From the NCBI GenBank assembly GCA_963920665.1, contig OY987263.1, positions 32,290,547 through 32,354,546 of the forward strand: 64,000 nucleotides of DNA, given 5' to 3'. The notes beneath the pieces were generated by a model, which saw nothing but the letters and a program-made list of their open reading frames with translations, made no database searches and was not told the origin of the DNA. Below are positions 46,576 through 57,610 of the stretch, piece by piece. This DNA is from Straminergon stramineum (Eukaryota; Streptophyta; Bryopsida; Hypnales; Calliergonaceae). Positions within the stretch are counted from its first letter, which is position 1; every line of letters begins with the position of its first letter. The position numbers and the translations under genes were made by a program.

Positions 46576-48065
46576 AAGTTCCTAAAGTAGTCACTAATAA
46601 CTTTGTTACCATCTCCCTAAGCACTAATTTTGGCCATTAACCTACCTAATGAAGTCCTAATTTCATTTTCTAGATGAAGTCTACCATGAATTGATGGAAG
46701 ATGGTAATGGGTGTTATTGTAAGTGTCTACATTAGGGATTTGGCCTATCATGGGCTAATTTACCTTAATGCACACTCAATTTTCTAATTCTAACAAAAAT
46801 GAGACCATAGTAGGGATACAAAGTTTTTCAAGTAGGGTGCTTTAAATTGCTCATAGGCAACATTGAAAAAGACTAGTCATATTCAAAAGCTTGTCCTACC
46901 AAGGTGTTAGAAGTAAAGACATGGAGGTGCAATCATGTTATTAATAATGAAAAGAAATATGCAAGCTCATAAATCCACAATTATTTCTCCTCGTGCTTTG
47001 TGAATCATATGGAATAACACGAGGATTTCATAATATGATTTGTGATCTCTGATCACTAACACGTGCTAAAATAATATGAGAATTTAATCATGGGAGCAAA
47101 TTTTTTTTATCTCTAAACCTTGACAAGCCTTTATGTATTATCAACACTTTGTGTCATTAAATCCTCATATTCTGTGAATTTAGAAGCTAGCTACATGTTC
47201 CAAAATGGCTAAATCAATGTTTCTTTGGAAAACCGTGAAAGACTTGGAAGTACAATTTTCAAAATAGATTTACTCCTTTCTAGGGCTTATTCTAGACTGC
47301 ACTTTAAGTCATTGCGCAATTTTGGGAGTATCCACTGTAGGTCTTCGGTTAGGAAGTCTTGCAAATTTGTTGGCCATAGTGAAGAAATGAGTAATCTACC
47401 TAAATAGAATTCCATCCTCAAGAAGAAGTGACAAAAGCCATGACTAGAATCCAAAAGGAATCATCTCCTACTAAGAAGCACTCTTGGAGCCCAATGTAGC
47501 AATTAGAGTGTTAAGATTTTCCACCAAGCAAAAGACACCGAACAACTTACCAATATCAAATATACTATTGACGTATATCTTCATTAGAATTTGCAAAGTA
47601 AGAAAATCAGATTATACTTATATACTTAGTGCATAGGACAAAATGGTCAACTCTGGCAATTATGAACCACTTTTTAAACTAGAACAAGTTGTTGATTAGC
47701 ATTCTCAGAGCATCCGACATCTAAATGAGGACCAAGCAGGATCTTCTCTTACTCCAACAATTTTATTTGATAATACAAGCGAGTTGAAATCTTTAGAAAA
47801 AAATAATCTCCTCATTCCAAAATTTTATGGATTGCGATTTGGAACTTCTATTGACTTTGTGAGTCCAAATAATTGAAAAAAAGAGGCATACAAGCTAGTA
47901 GGTCAAATTGGATCTTTTGAATCTAATGGCATAATTGGTTTGAGATTCAAAGTGTTTTCTCTAAAAGTTAGAGTAGTCAAACAACATAGAATTGGTTTGC
48001 TTTGGTTTGGGGATAAATGAGCATGAAACCTCAAGAAATCTTGGGATTACAGAAAGGAAGTGATA
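46576..48065. other. Intergenic sequence without a recognised feature
   Basis: No gene, RNA or repeat partner recognised. Confidence 0.5.
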
Positions 48066-48075
48066 CCTTTGGTAA

Positions 48076-48287
48076 CAACGGTGCTAGTATATGAGCCCAA
48101 GAATGCGAGCATGTGAGCTTTGAGCCTACATTATAGGTACCTATAATATAGATACCCCGCACTATAGAAGGTGTATATATACCCTATAATCATAGACGGT
48201 TTCTATGGTATATACACCTATAACATAACTCTGTAGTATTATTGGCTCATAGGCTCACATTCCTATGCTCACATAATAGCTACCCTC
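48076..48287. mobile_element. MULE-type MITE with 10-bp target duplication (212 bp)
   Basis: Perfect 10-bp direct repeat CCTTTGGTAA at 48066-48075 and 48288-48297. Inverted ends of ~40 bp contain gtgctagtatatgagc at left and gctcacataatagctac at right. The centre is rich in tatagg/cctata palindromes. A 9-11 bp duplication is typical of Mutator-like elements. Confidence 0.85.
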
Positions 48288-48297
48288 CCTTTGGTAA

Positions 48298-49052
48298 TGT
48301 ATAAAAGTCTTTTCTCCCCAATTTCCAAGTACCCTATTTTCATTTCAAAACCTTGTTGTTTTTCTTCTAAGTGTTTTTTCCAATTTGTATTTTTATCTAT
48401 TTGGAAAGTATTTTTATACATTCTATTTGGATTATTGATGTGAAATTTATGAACAATATTGATTTGCAAGCAATTAAAGCATCTTCATGAAAAAAATATT
48501 AGAAGATTCATTTCTAAATTGAATTTTTACAATTTTTAAAAAAAAAAATTCACAAGGTTAAGATCTCTTGATAGAAAAAACTCACCATTGAGATAAATAG
48601 TGTATTTCAATTCCATCTTAGAGCTATTCATGATTTAGTTTTTCCTTCAATCTTTGACCTACTTCTAATTTTAAAATAAATTTTTAATGAATGAAAATTA
48701 AATGTTTTATTTTCATTCCTAGAATTTAAAATCATTTTTTCAAAATAAAAAATTAGAAATTCAAAATTAGTAGTGCAAAATTTTTAAGCTAAAATGAGAT
48801 TCTAAGTCAAAAAATGTAGTCAAGCAAGGTAGAAAAAAACTTGTTTCCTTCACTTTAAATGCAAATATCTTGCACTTTACATAATCAAAGTTTTTGAAAT
48901 TTCTTCTATATGGTCTTACACTAGTCTAATACAAGATCCAATGGTTATAAATGCAAGAAAATCATATTTTGAAAATTTTGTGCTCTTTGCAATAGAAATA
49001 GTAGCTTTGAGTGTTTTTTGATGGAATAAGGCCTTGGGACTTTAGGGGTTAA
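48298..49052 (-). mobile_element. Family A TTAA element, left part missing
   Basis: Aligns with 61080-61754 in the same orientation (blocks 'cttagagctatt', 'tttagtttttc', 'gacctacttcta'). Ends GACTTTAGGGGTTAA at 49052. The left end is not recognisable around or beyond the MULE-type MITE. Confidence 0.7.
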
Positions 49053-49307
49053 ATTTTTAATTACAAAATTATTATGTGCTTGATTTTTGTAAGGTACAAT
49101 CTCCTTAAGGAGTTAACCTCTATTGACATTAGAATTAGAAAAAATTGAGCTATTCCTTTACTAAGTTTAAAGATGATATGTAATACCTCAAATAATTGAT
49201 AGCATGGTTATTTAGCTACCCTATATAAAGATCAAGATTGGTATGCTTTCACCAAATATTTATCCTTTAGGAAAAAATAAGTTTTGGTAGATGATTAAAA
49301 TAAAAAT

Positions 49308-49543
49308 ATTGAAATTAGGTTGCCTTATCCAAAAGAGACACCTTGTGACTCATCACTTGTCTACATGGAAGTGCATGCTCTTCTATAAATCAAGCCTTGA
49401 AGTTGTGCACCAACCCATGCTACACACATGATTTGAGGTTGATGAAAATTATTGCATCCTTGTATAGTAACAATAAATATTTATATAGTGTAAAATGTTG
49501 AAAATTTAGTGAAGGACAATCTAATTTCCCAATTCAATGTAGA
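49308..49543 (+). mobile_element. MITE family E, decayed copy (~236 bp)
   Basis: Left end ttgaaattaggttgcctta and right end cccaattcaatgtag match 34044-34298; the outermost left bases are lost. Confidence 0.7.
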
Positions 49544-50502
49544 GGATTTTCTTATATCAATACTAAAAATAAATCTTACAATTGGTCATCTATTTCTAGT
49601 GGGGATATTTTGAAACATTTGTGTTAATTATACTCATTGAAAGATGAAAGAATCAAAAATTCAATATTTTCCTATGTCCAAGTGGTAGTAGTTAGATAAT
49701 GAAATCACCTTCAACACGCATAGAATTCACTATGGTCTTCAAATAAGTACATTTGAAAGTGTATATACATATCTAAATTGAACCTTTGTTGAATATTATT
49801 AGCATATATATTTTTTTCATTCTATGAATAATATGTAAATCTCCAAAGTGATTATTATAGGTGTATCCAAAACTAACCCTTGACTTTCATCTTGAAAATG
49901 TCCAAATTTTAGGCCAAAATCTATATGCTTTTGGATGAGTTTTTTAATTGACCCTTAGCAAATCATGCATGATAACGAAAAATTATGCAATGGAACAACA
50001 TATTTGCCTCTCTTAGAAAATTTCTTTTGTCATTCAATTTTGAAATTCAATTTTTCATGTTGTTATTTTATGTCTTTGTTGATGAGGCTTCCAATCATAA
50101 TACTTTCAAGTTCTAATTCCACATCATTCAAACAAAAGTTAATAACGTATTTTTTGGTTCACTTTGCTATGTCATTTGTATGCATTCAAGATCATGTTCT
50201 TAGAACATTGTCAATAGATGTGAGCCTCTACATTCACTCTTCAAAGTATAAGTTCATTTAAAGTTCAATTTAAAGGGGCCCAATCACACAACGCCAATGA
50301 ACGAGCTAAGTGAATCCTTTGGAAATACATTGTCACCAGTTCTCTTTCTCTTGTAATCATAGGAGATAGTGAATCCTTTGGGAATACAATAGACAAAATT
50401 TTATTTTTTCAAGATATCTAGATGTATTTCATCCATGTCATCCCATTTTCATGGTAGAGTAAGTTGGAATCCGTTGGATGTGTCCTACATCAAAAAACTA
50501 AA
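49544..50502. other. Intergenic sequence without a recognised feature
   Basis: No gene or repeat partner recognised. Confidence 0.5.
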
Positions 50503-50727
50503 CCCCCATTGCATCAATATTATTGCAAAGCTTGAACAATCCAATCTTGAAATTGTGCTATTGCAATATTGCAAATAGTATTGCAATAGTACATTTTTAG
50601 TATACCTATTGAAAATGTACTGAAATGTATTGTTGCAATAGTATTTGTAGTATTGCAACAATACAATTTCAATATTGGATTGTTTAAGCTTTGCAACAAT
50701 ATTGCAACTATATTGATGCAATGGGGG
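50503..50727. mobile_element. Fold-back MITE G, long copy (225 bp)
   Basis: Starts cccccattgcatcaatatta and ends with the inverse. The arms pair over ~100 bp with a short centre. Shares ends with 27729-27836, which is an internally deleted version. Confidence 0.82.
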
Positions 50728-50831
50728 ATTTTTTCCCGATTTATTTGCTAAATTGTTCTTCATCCACTGTGCTTCATCCAATTTGTTGGGCTGTATTATG
50801 GATGCCCCACACAAGAACTAAAGTTCATCAG

Positions 50832-51099
50832 GGAGGATGTTAAATCCTCCATTTGAGTTGGGCTCAGTAGGGGTAGATTTACCTTTAGAAAACACAATAA
50901 TTTTTTATTTTTTGCACATTATTTTTTATACAAGCTTTGAATTCATATTTGCAATCAAAGACCCCAAATCAGGTAGGGGAGGACTAGAACATACCTTAGA
51001 CACTGCTCAAAATATGGGGCATTTTTTACTTTTATCCTTGGATAACCCACAAAATTACCTTGTGGGATCCAATTTGAATGGAGGATTTAATGTCCTACC
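50832..51099. mobile_element. MITE with 7-bp target duplication (268 bp)
   Basis: Direct repeat TTCATCA at 50825-50831 and 51100-51106. Inverted ends ggaggatgttaaatcctcca and tggaggatttaatgtcctac pair with few mismatches. An 8-bp hAT-type duplication with one mismatch is possible. Confidence 0.78.
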
Positions 51100-51106
51100 T
51101 TCATCA

Positions 51107-51721
51107 AGTCTATTGTTAATTTAGATTTGGTCTTGCATGCACAATACTCATAGAATGAAAATATTATAGTACGTTAGAAAATTAAGGTACACTACCCCCT
51201 TTACAACTAACTTAGATGCTATCCGGAAAATTTGGGAATAAATTTCATTGGTAGATAAGCAATATGAAACAAATGTTGTAATTGAAAAAATAATTTTCAG
51301 ACTTCATGTGATTTTTTTTAAATTATAGAAAGGTGTTGCCTTAGAATTCTCAGAAAAGTGACGTGTCAGCATTAGAAAAATGGCTATTGTACGGCTTCTA
51401 CCAACCCATTTCCGACTTAACTCAATCATGCCCAATTTAGTCCATAATGATCTCAATACCAATTGCATACTTCTATTACCAAAATTAATCAACTTGCATT
51501 GATTTGAGGCTAACTCATAGTGAATTGATGTTTGTATATAATTGAGGCATAGATTTTGTGTGTTTCATGTACATATTATTGTCATTTTGTGCAATTAGCT
51601 CTCTAAAGCGAACAATTTATTCTTTCATTTTTGGAATGTTTTTTCCCTGAGATGTATGGAATGGGAGTTCGGACTAGAATGGGATGTTCTACCTCAACCA
51701 AAATTGATTCTACAACGTTTT
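51107..51721. other. Intergenic sequence without a recognised feature
   Basis: Nothing recognised. Confidence 0.5.
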
Positions 51722-52450
51722 AGACCCATCAAGTTTAACCATGTAAGGTTGTCGTAAACTAATTTGGGTCTAATGGATGGTCAAATTGTCTTTTTTCATC
51801 CCATGTTTTGTATGCAACTTTATTAATGTTGTATCCACATCATTGAGTTAAGTTCAAAATATTTTAGTTTATTTGTTTATTTGATATAAGGTGGTTTATC
51901 AAAACAATGGTAGACTATCTAGTATATTTCAATACTTTGAGCTCTTTTTTTCCCTTAAGTCTTGATTTTGGCAACACTCAAAACCATTTCTTATGCATTT
52001 GAGCAAAAACTAACAAAAAGAAGTGTCTAAAGTGCAAAATTCTATTCCACTTAGAATTTTTGAAGAATTCCTTAGAATAAACATTTTTCGTGAAGTTTGA
52101 AGTCGAGGTTCTATAACCATGTATGCTTTTCAATACAAAGTGACATGAACATATTTTGTATACCTCAATGTTCTCCACTATTAATAATGTGCTTCTATTT
52201 TGAAAAAAATACAGATTTTTTGAACATGATATATCTTTGATGTTTGATAAGAGTTTTCTTCATTTTTTTCTTCAAAAATGTATGGTAATTTGAAACTTTC
52301 GCAACATAAACCCTTGAAAATTCTACAACAAATTTTTGATATGTGATTTCACCTCTGAAAAATGAAACCAAAAAGTTTCACTCTTAAATAGAGAAAGACA
52401 TGGAGGGTACAAAGTGCGGGGCTTTTGAGTTTGACCACACGGTCATAGGC
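51722..52450 (+). repeat. Dispersed repeat C, copy 2
   Basis: Direct partner of 30175-30890. Confidence 0.8.
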
Positions 52451-53780
52451 CCAGTCAATTAGTAGGGGTTACTGAATGATCACAAAACCTGACCTACATA
52501 AGTAAAAATGATAAAAAGGGACAACGGTTAGTAGTGCCCACTCTCTCTTTTAACTGGAAAATTCAGTACCATAATTAAGTTCCGTTAACTGTCACAGTTG
52601 ATGGGATAATTTCACACGATAAATGTCACATTAAGTTAAGCTTACTCAGTCACATACGTCAGAATAGAACATCAAAACTGAAACATCAACCTTCAATTTT
52701 TTCAACTCATCAGTTGCCTCAAGTGATTTTTTTTTCTTGCACATCCAATCATAGTAATCACATTTGATGTGATTTTTTTTTTATTTTTCAAGATAAATGC
52801 TGCTTGGCACTATCAAAACAGTCCATCAGTCAATTTGCTTCTCATCCAATTAAATCTGGACAATTGGAGGCTTGGATTTTACAGGAACATTCTCTCACAC
52901 ACCTACTCCCAATTTTCTACTTTCAAAAATAAGCAGCGTGCCCTGTGTTTTTTTTGCCAAAAAACAAAATAAAAGTAAAATTTATTTTTTTATTTTTTTT
53001 ATTTAAAAAAAATTTGAGATGCAATATTTTTCACATTGTATTATAGGTCTAAACACCACGAAACAAAGCTTGTACACCCCTATTAGTAGCAAGAATGCAA
53101 CCGTTGAATGTATGGTTTTGAAGATCTCAATGTGACAAACAAACAAACAAATTGATTCAAGGTATAGATGTTTAATTATGCTAAGACAGTGGAGATGAAG
53201 GGATGGTGGCTAATATTAACCCTTAAATGATATTTCATGTCCAAGCTTAGTCAAACTTCATTCACAAATTGGGAGTACTCCTTGAAAAATATCATCACAA
53301 CTTCCTTTGCTTTATTCACAACCCTTCTATTTTTCTTTTCAAATCTTGCAATTTGGCAAAATACAAAGAGCCCACAAGTTGTCGTACAATAAGAAAAGTC
53401 ATGGTTATTACACCTTTTCAAACTTTGTTATGTGTGCAAGTAAATTAGAACTTCCCATTTTGCATGAAAGGTCATTTTTTTTAATGTAGAACTAGTGTAC
53501 CTTGTGCTGTTGCCACTACCAAAATAAAAATAAAAATAATTTTTTGTTTTTTTAGTTCATAAAAACTTTGAAATTCAATAACTTTTACATTGTTGGTCCA
53601 AATGCTACAAAATAGTGCTCGTGCTCCCTTTCTCATTGAGGGCTTTCCAACGGTACCAAGAATGCGCTTAGAAGACATATGTTCTAGGAGATCTCACCAA
53701 AAATAAAATAAAATCTGCCTAATTTAATGTGAGGATTTTTTCCTCTCCTTTCTATAGTGTGGAAAAATCCATTTGAAAGT
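52451..53780. other. Intergenic sequence without a recognised feature
   Basis: AT-rich, with poly-T/A tracts; no gene or repeat partner recognised. Confidence 0.5.
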
Positions 53781-54837
53781 TTGGATTGCCTGCTTTGAAC
53801 TGGGTCAATTTTTTCTTAAAATCACCGGAAGGAAATGAGGGCCGCCTCCCTCCACTTCAAAATATCGGTAAGTTACTGTCCCTGTTTCCGTTCTGCCACT
53901 GGAGCTGCCCAACACACTGTACCGGTATATCTAATAATGAGCCGGCTTTTCATCTCTCCAAAGTGGAGGCGCAAGACTAAGGCGGCTACAGGACCACCCC
54001 GGAAGGCAGGGGGCTTTATTAAGTTCTTTCTAACCTTAGTACCAAGCTGCCGCCTCCTTCCCATCTACTGCTCGGAGTCTCCGGAATTCATTCTCGCGCT
54101 CTACATTCTTGCGTAAAGATCGGAATATGTGTTGCTAACGGTTTGAAGCGTGTGCTCGGATCTCGCAAACAGTTGCGGCATTCCACTCACCTGGAATACT
54201 TCTGTGGAGTTTGTCGCGCAGTTTCTAGCGAAGGCGCGGGAAAATCAGAGCGTATGTAACAGTAGTGAGGAACGAGAAGTCGAGAGGTTGAGATTACTCT
54301 CTTGCCGGACTAAGATCTTTGCGAAGCAAGAATTGAGGTGGTGAATTCTTGCTGAAGATGGAAGCACAGCTGCTGTACGCTGTAGGAAGGTCGCGATTCT
54401 TGATTTGAGTGTGCGTATGTGAGTATGCAGTGCCGAGTTTCGGTTCAGTGTGAGATTTGAGACGGCGCTTGTTTCGTGAGAAGATTCACGACATCAAATT
54501 GCAGATTCCGGGGAGGAGTTTCCGAATGTGGAACTGAGAATATGTCTCGGGCAAATGGCCTCGATAGGTGATCATTGAGTGCCTGAAAGAATAGCGACAG
54601 AAGGAGGAAGGAGGCCTTTCTTGTGGGCTGTCAGGTCGTAACGGGGCCTGGACGAGTAGCTTGCGTCTAGAGTGGTGATGTCGTCGGAGCGCTCAGTTAG
54701 AGAAATTGCTTCTTCCATTACAGTCGAGGACTTGGCCTGTTGGTGAAATTGTAGCGTACGGGTTCTGATTTAGGAGAGATTTCTCATGGATTAGCTGGTT
54801 TTGTCGTTCGTTTGCGTTTGCTCGATTCGAGGTTCAA
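53781..54837 (+). promoter_or_regulatory. Promoter and long 5' leader region of the BAH gene
   Basis: GC content rises abruptly at ~53780 and stays high to the BAH start codon. Several short ATG-initiated frames (53786, 53835, 54150) lie upstream and could be uORFs if transcribed. The transcription start cannot be placed, and a 5' UTR intron is possible. Confidence 0.5.
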
Positions 54838-55769
54838 ATGGCGGAGGCTTCTGTTTTTCAATGGGGTGACAGAGTGCCTGGGTCGCTTTCTAGTTATGAG
54901 TTCATGTTTTTCAAAGGTGTTCGATACGCTCTTTACGACTGCGTATTTGTGCGATCGGGATTGTCAGAGCCTAACCTTGGCAAGCTCATGAGGTTATATG
55001 ATGAGCGTGGTGTCAAGAAGGTGCGTATCCGGTGGTTCTTCCGGCTTCAAGAGCTTCCATTTTCTGTGAGGAGAGACATTCCTCCAGGTAAGGACGTGAA
55101 GGAGGTGTTTATAGCGCAAGGCAACATGAAGGGAGTTGAGAATGAAAATGTGGTTGAAGTTTTGCTCGGGAAGGCCACTGTGCTGTGCACTGCCAGGTGT
55201 CGAGATAATCCCATGCCGTCGGAACTACATGTGAACAGCGCTCATCATGTTTTTAATCGAGTTTACGATGTCTACAACAAGAAACTCCTCAAGATGGATA
55301 AAATCGAGAAATCTCTCGGTGAGTCACGAGCTTCAACCCTGTTGCCAGAACAATGCGGGACACTAGATGTCGCTTATTTAGTAGTAATTAGTGTGTCTTT
55401 TCGGGAATGCTTTGTTTTCAGATTGCCACTAATTGAGGTTTTAATATTTGTACAGCACAAAAGCTTTTCAACAAACCGGAGTGGCTTGAAGCGGCTCCGA
55501 ATGTGTCACGGGATGATTGTAGATCACCAACTTCTGTGAGGGATTTCGACATAGCTGCGAAACAGCTGCCTCCGGCACAGAAATCTTCTTTGAAGGTGAA
55601 ACTCAAGAGACCTTCTACGGAACTTCTTCGACCTCCGCTAGCCGTCAAGAGACCTTCATTGGAATCTGCTAAGAATCAGTTCAAATCACCTCAGCAGGTA
55701 CCCGAGCATGCAGTTGTAGTTTTGCGTCGAGACGTACAAAGTCAGGATGAGACAGTAGTTTTGGATTGA
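54838..55769 (+). CDS. BAH-domain protein, ASI1-like, without RRM
   Basis: Two exons, 54838-55318 and 55456-55769 (795 nt, 264 residues; intron GT-AG, phase 1). Residues ~8-165 form a bromo-adjacent homology domain of the type in ANTI-SILENCING 1: FQWGDRVPGS, FFKGVRYALYDCVFV, KKVRIRWFFRLQELP, the GKATVLCTARCRDNPMPSE block and VFNRVYDV. The segment AQKLFNKPEWLEAAP follows as in ASI1 relatives. In flowering plants ASI1 binds chromatin and RNA and promotes full-length transcription through intronic heterochromatin. ASI1 has a C-terminal RRM; here the protein ends after a Ser/Lys/Pro-rich tail of ~90 residues and no RRM is found downstream. The start codon follows the GC-rich leader and opens directly into the domain. 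Confidence 0.85.
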
Positions 55770-56712
55770 GTTGTCAATGGAGTGTTAAAAAAAACTTTCA
55801 ACACACTGTTGTATTAACAGTTTATATTGCGGGTCTGAGCATGTCATTGTTCGTAACACTCGAGGTAGTCAATGTTGAGGAATAGACAGTAGACTCAACG
55901 TTTTGGTTCCTCGAATGTTTTAGAAGGCGCTTCTGGGAAGCTGAACCCAAATTTGTGAACCCTTTGTACATACAAATTTTGTGCGTGAAGTTTGTTGACG
56001 TTTTAGTGACATGGTTGCCCTGCATATTTCCATCAATTCTTGGTCAAGAGGTCTACAGTACGGAGTTCTTGTCGCAGATTTATTCAGAGGTTGCGTCTGC
56101 ATCGTTACTTTTTGAATGCCGTCAACTGAGCCTTCAATGTATGAAGGCAACTATTGTGGATTTGGGACTGATTTCTTTCAATCAGGGTGTCTGGAATTGT
56201 CGGTACCTAGACCCTCCTTGGAATTTGGTAATATCTTTTTGATCTACTAGAGAATCTCTTGAAAGTTCTTGAAACTTTGTTAGCAATATTTTTTCAGGCC
56301 GTTGTTAATATATATGACTCAGCAGAATGTGGATATCTTGTGTCATGTTAATCCTTCAGTTATGAAGATCACTTTCTGCAACTTGTATTCTGTACAGGAC
56401 TTTTGAAAACAGTTGAAGTGTAGTTCTACTGATAAGGCTTGGACCTCCAGATTATTTCTGCACTGTTGATATCTTGAGAGATTCTAGATTCCTTGATGTA
56501 AAGAGATTGCTGTAATGTGGTAGAGTTACAGATTACAGATTGTTGCATCCTACCTGAGAGATTGCACTTATTCAGGTTCCGAGGGTTGCCTCTTTCTTCG
56601 TATTAATAACTTGCCTATCTGAGAATTGAAGGCTCCTTTTCGGAAGTCGACCTGCAATTCACATGTATGGCAAATTATGACTAATTGTTGCTGGTACGAA
56701 GTGCAGGGTGCA
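55770..56712 (+). other. BAH gene 3' UTR and downstream flank
   Basis: No RRM-like or other coding exon recognised; probably 3' UTR followed by intergenic DNA. Confidence 0.5.
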
Positions 56713-57030
56713 ATGGAAGGATAAGGTAGGAGGTTCTGAAATCGCACAGGCTCTAGAATCGCCCACCTCTGTAAATGTACACTACTTGAACATGCTACTT
56801 TTTCATTGTACCAATGATGTGCAAATAGTGTACATTTACAGAGGTGGGCGATTCTAGAGCCCTTTGCCATTTCAACTTCAGAAATTCAGAACTAATTCTA
56901 CAAAACTCCAGAAATTATGAAACGACTTGGGTTAGATGCCAATTCCATTTGTCTTTCAAGGAAAATTTACTGAAATATTTCAAGAAGTTTTACCTCCACA
57001 AAGTCCTGTTTCAGCTCTTAGATGAGCTAT
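56713..57030 (+). repeat. Dispersed repeat F, copy 2, with perfect hairpin
   Basis: Direct partner of 27075-27410. Carries the hairpin at 56749-56861. Confidence 0.75.
56749..56861. repeat. Perfect 36-bp inverted repeat, 41-nt loop
   Basis: Left arm 56749-56784 (starts ggctctagaatcgcccacct) is the exact reverse complement of right arm 56826-56861. If transcribed it would form an uninterrupted 36-bp stem, long enough for Dicer-like processing. Confidence 0.95.
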
Positions 57031-57610
57031 TCATGTACCTCCTACCTTACATGTCATTGCATATGTCTCATGCCAAGTGCGTAGAGAGTGCTGTGAGTTA
57101 AAACTATTGACATGTGAAGTTTCTATCCAAACTGAAGCAGGGATGTAGTTGTCAAGGTAGGGGATGAAAATATCAAATCTCTCTAACACTCAATCATTGC
57201 TACTCGGGAAATTTTCTCAGTAGTAGCTCACCCAATCTTACTCCAGCAATCTCTAACTCCCCACTTTCTGGTTGCAGAGGTAATGAAAAGTTGAATGCGC
57301 CTGTGCAACTGAGATGGTTTGGGGGGTTTGCTTACTTTTTAAGTGAAGAGTTGCTGGAATTGTTGTAACCACTTCCTGGAGTTAATGGAACACTTACAAT
57401 GTTGATATAAGCAAATCTTATTCATATACTTGCCCACCTAACTCTGAATTCAGTTTGCATATAATTCCGAAATATATTTTGGCTTGGTGCTGTTGAAAGA
57501 TCTCTTGTATGTACATTAATATGCAAATACTCTTTGAAATGGTGGGTGGTTTTATTTTTTTATCATTTTTATGGTACCAGACATTTTTTAGTTTTTTATT
57601 ACTGCTATTA
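57031..57610. other. Intergenic sequence without a recognised feature
   Basis: Nothing recognised. Confidence 0.5.
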
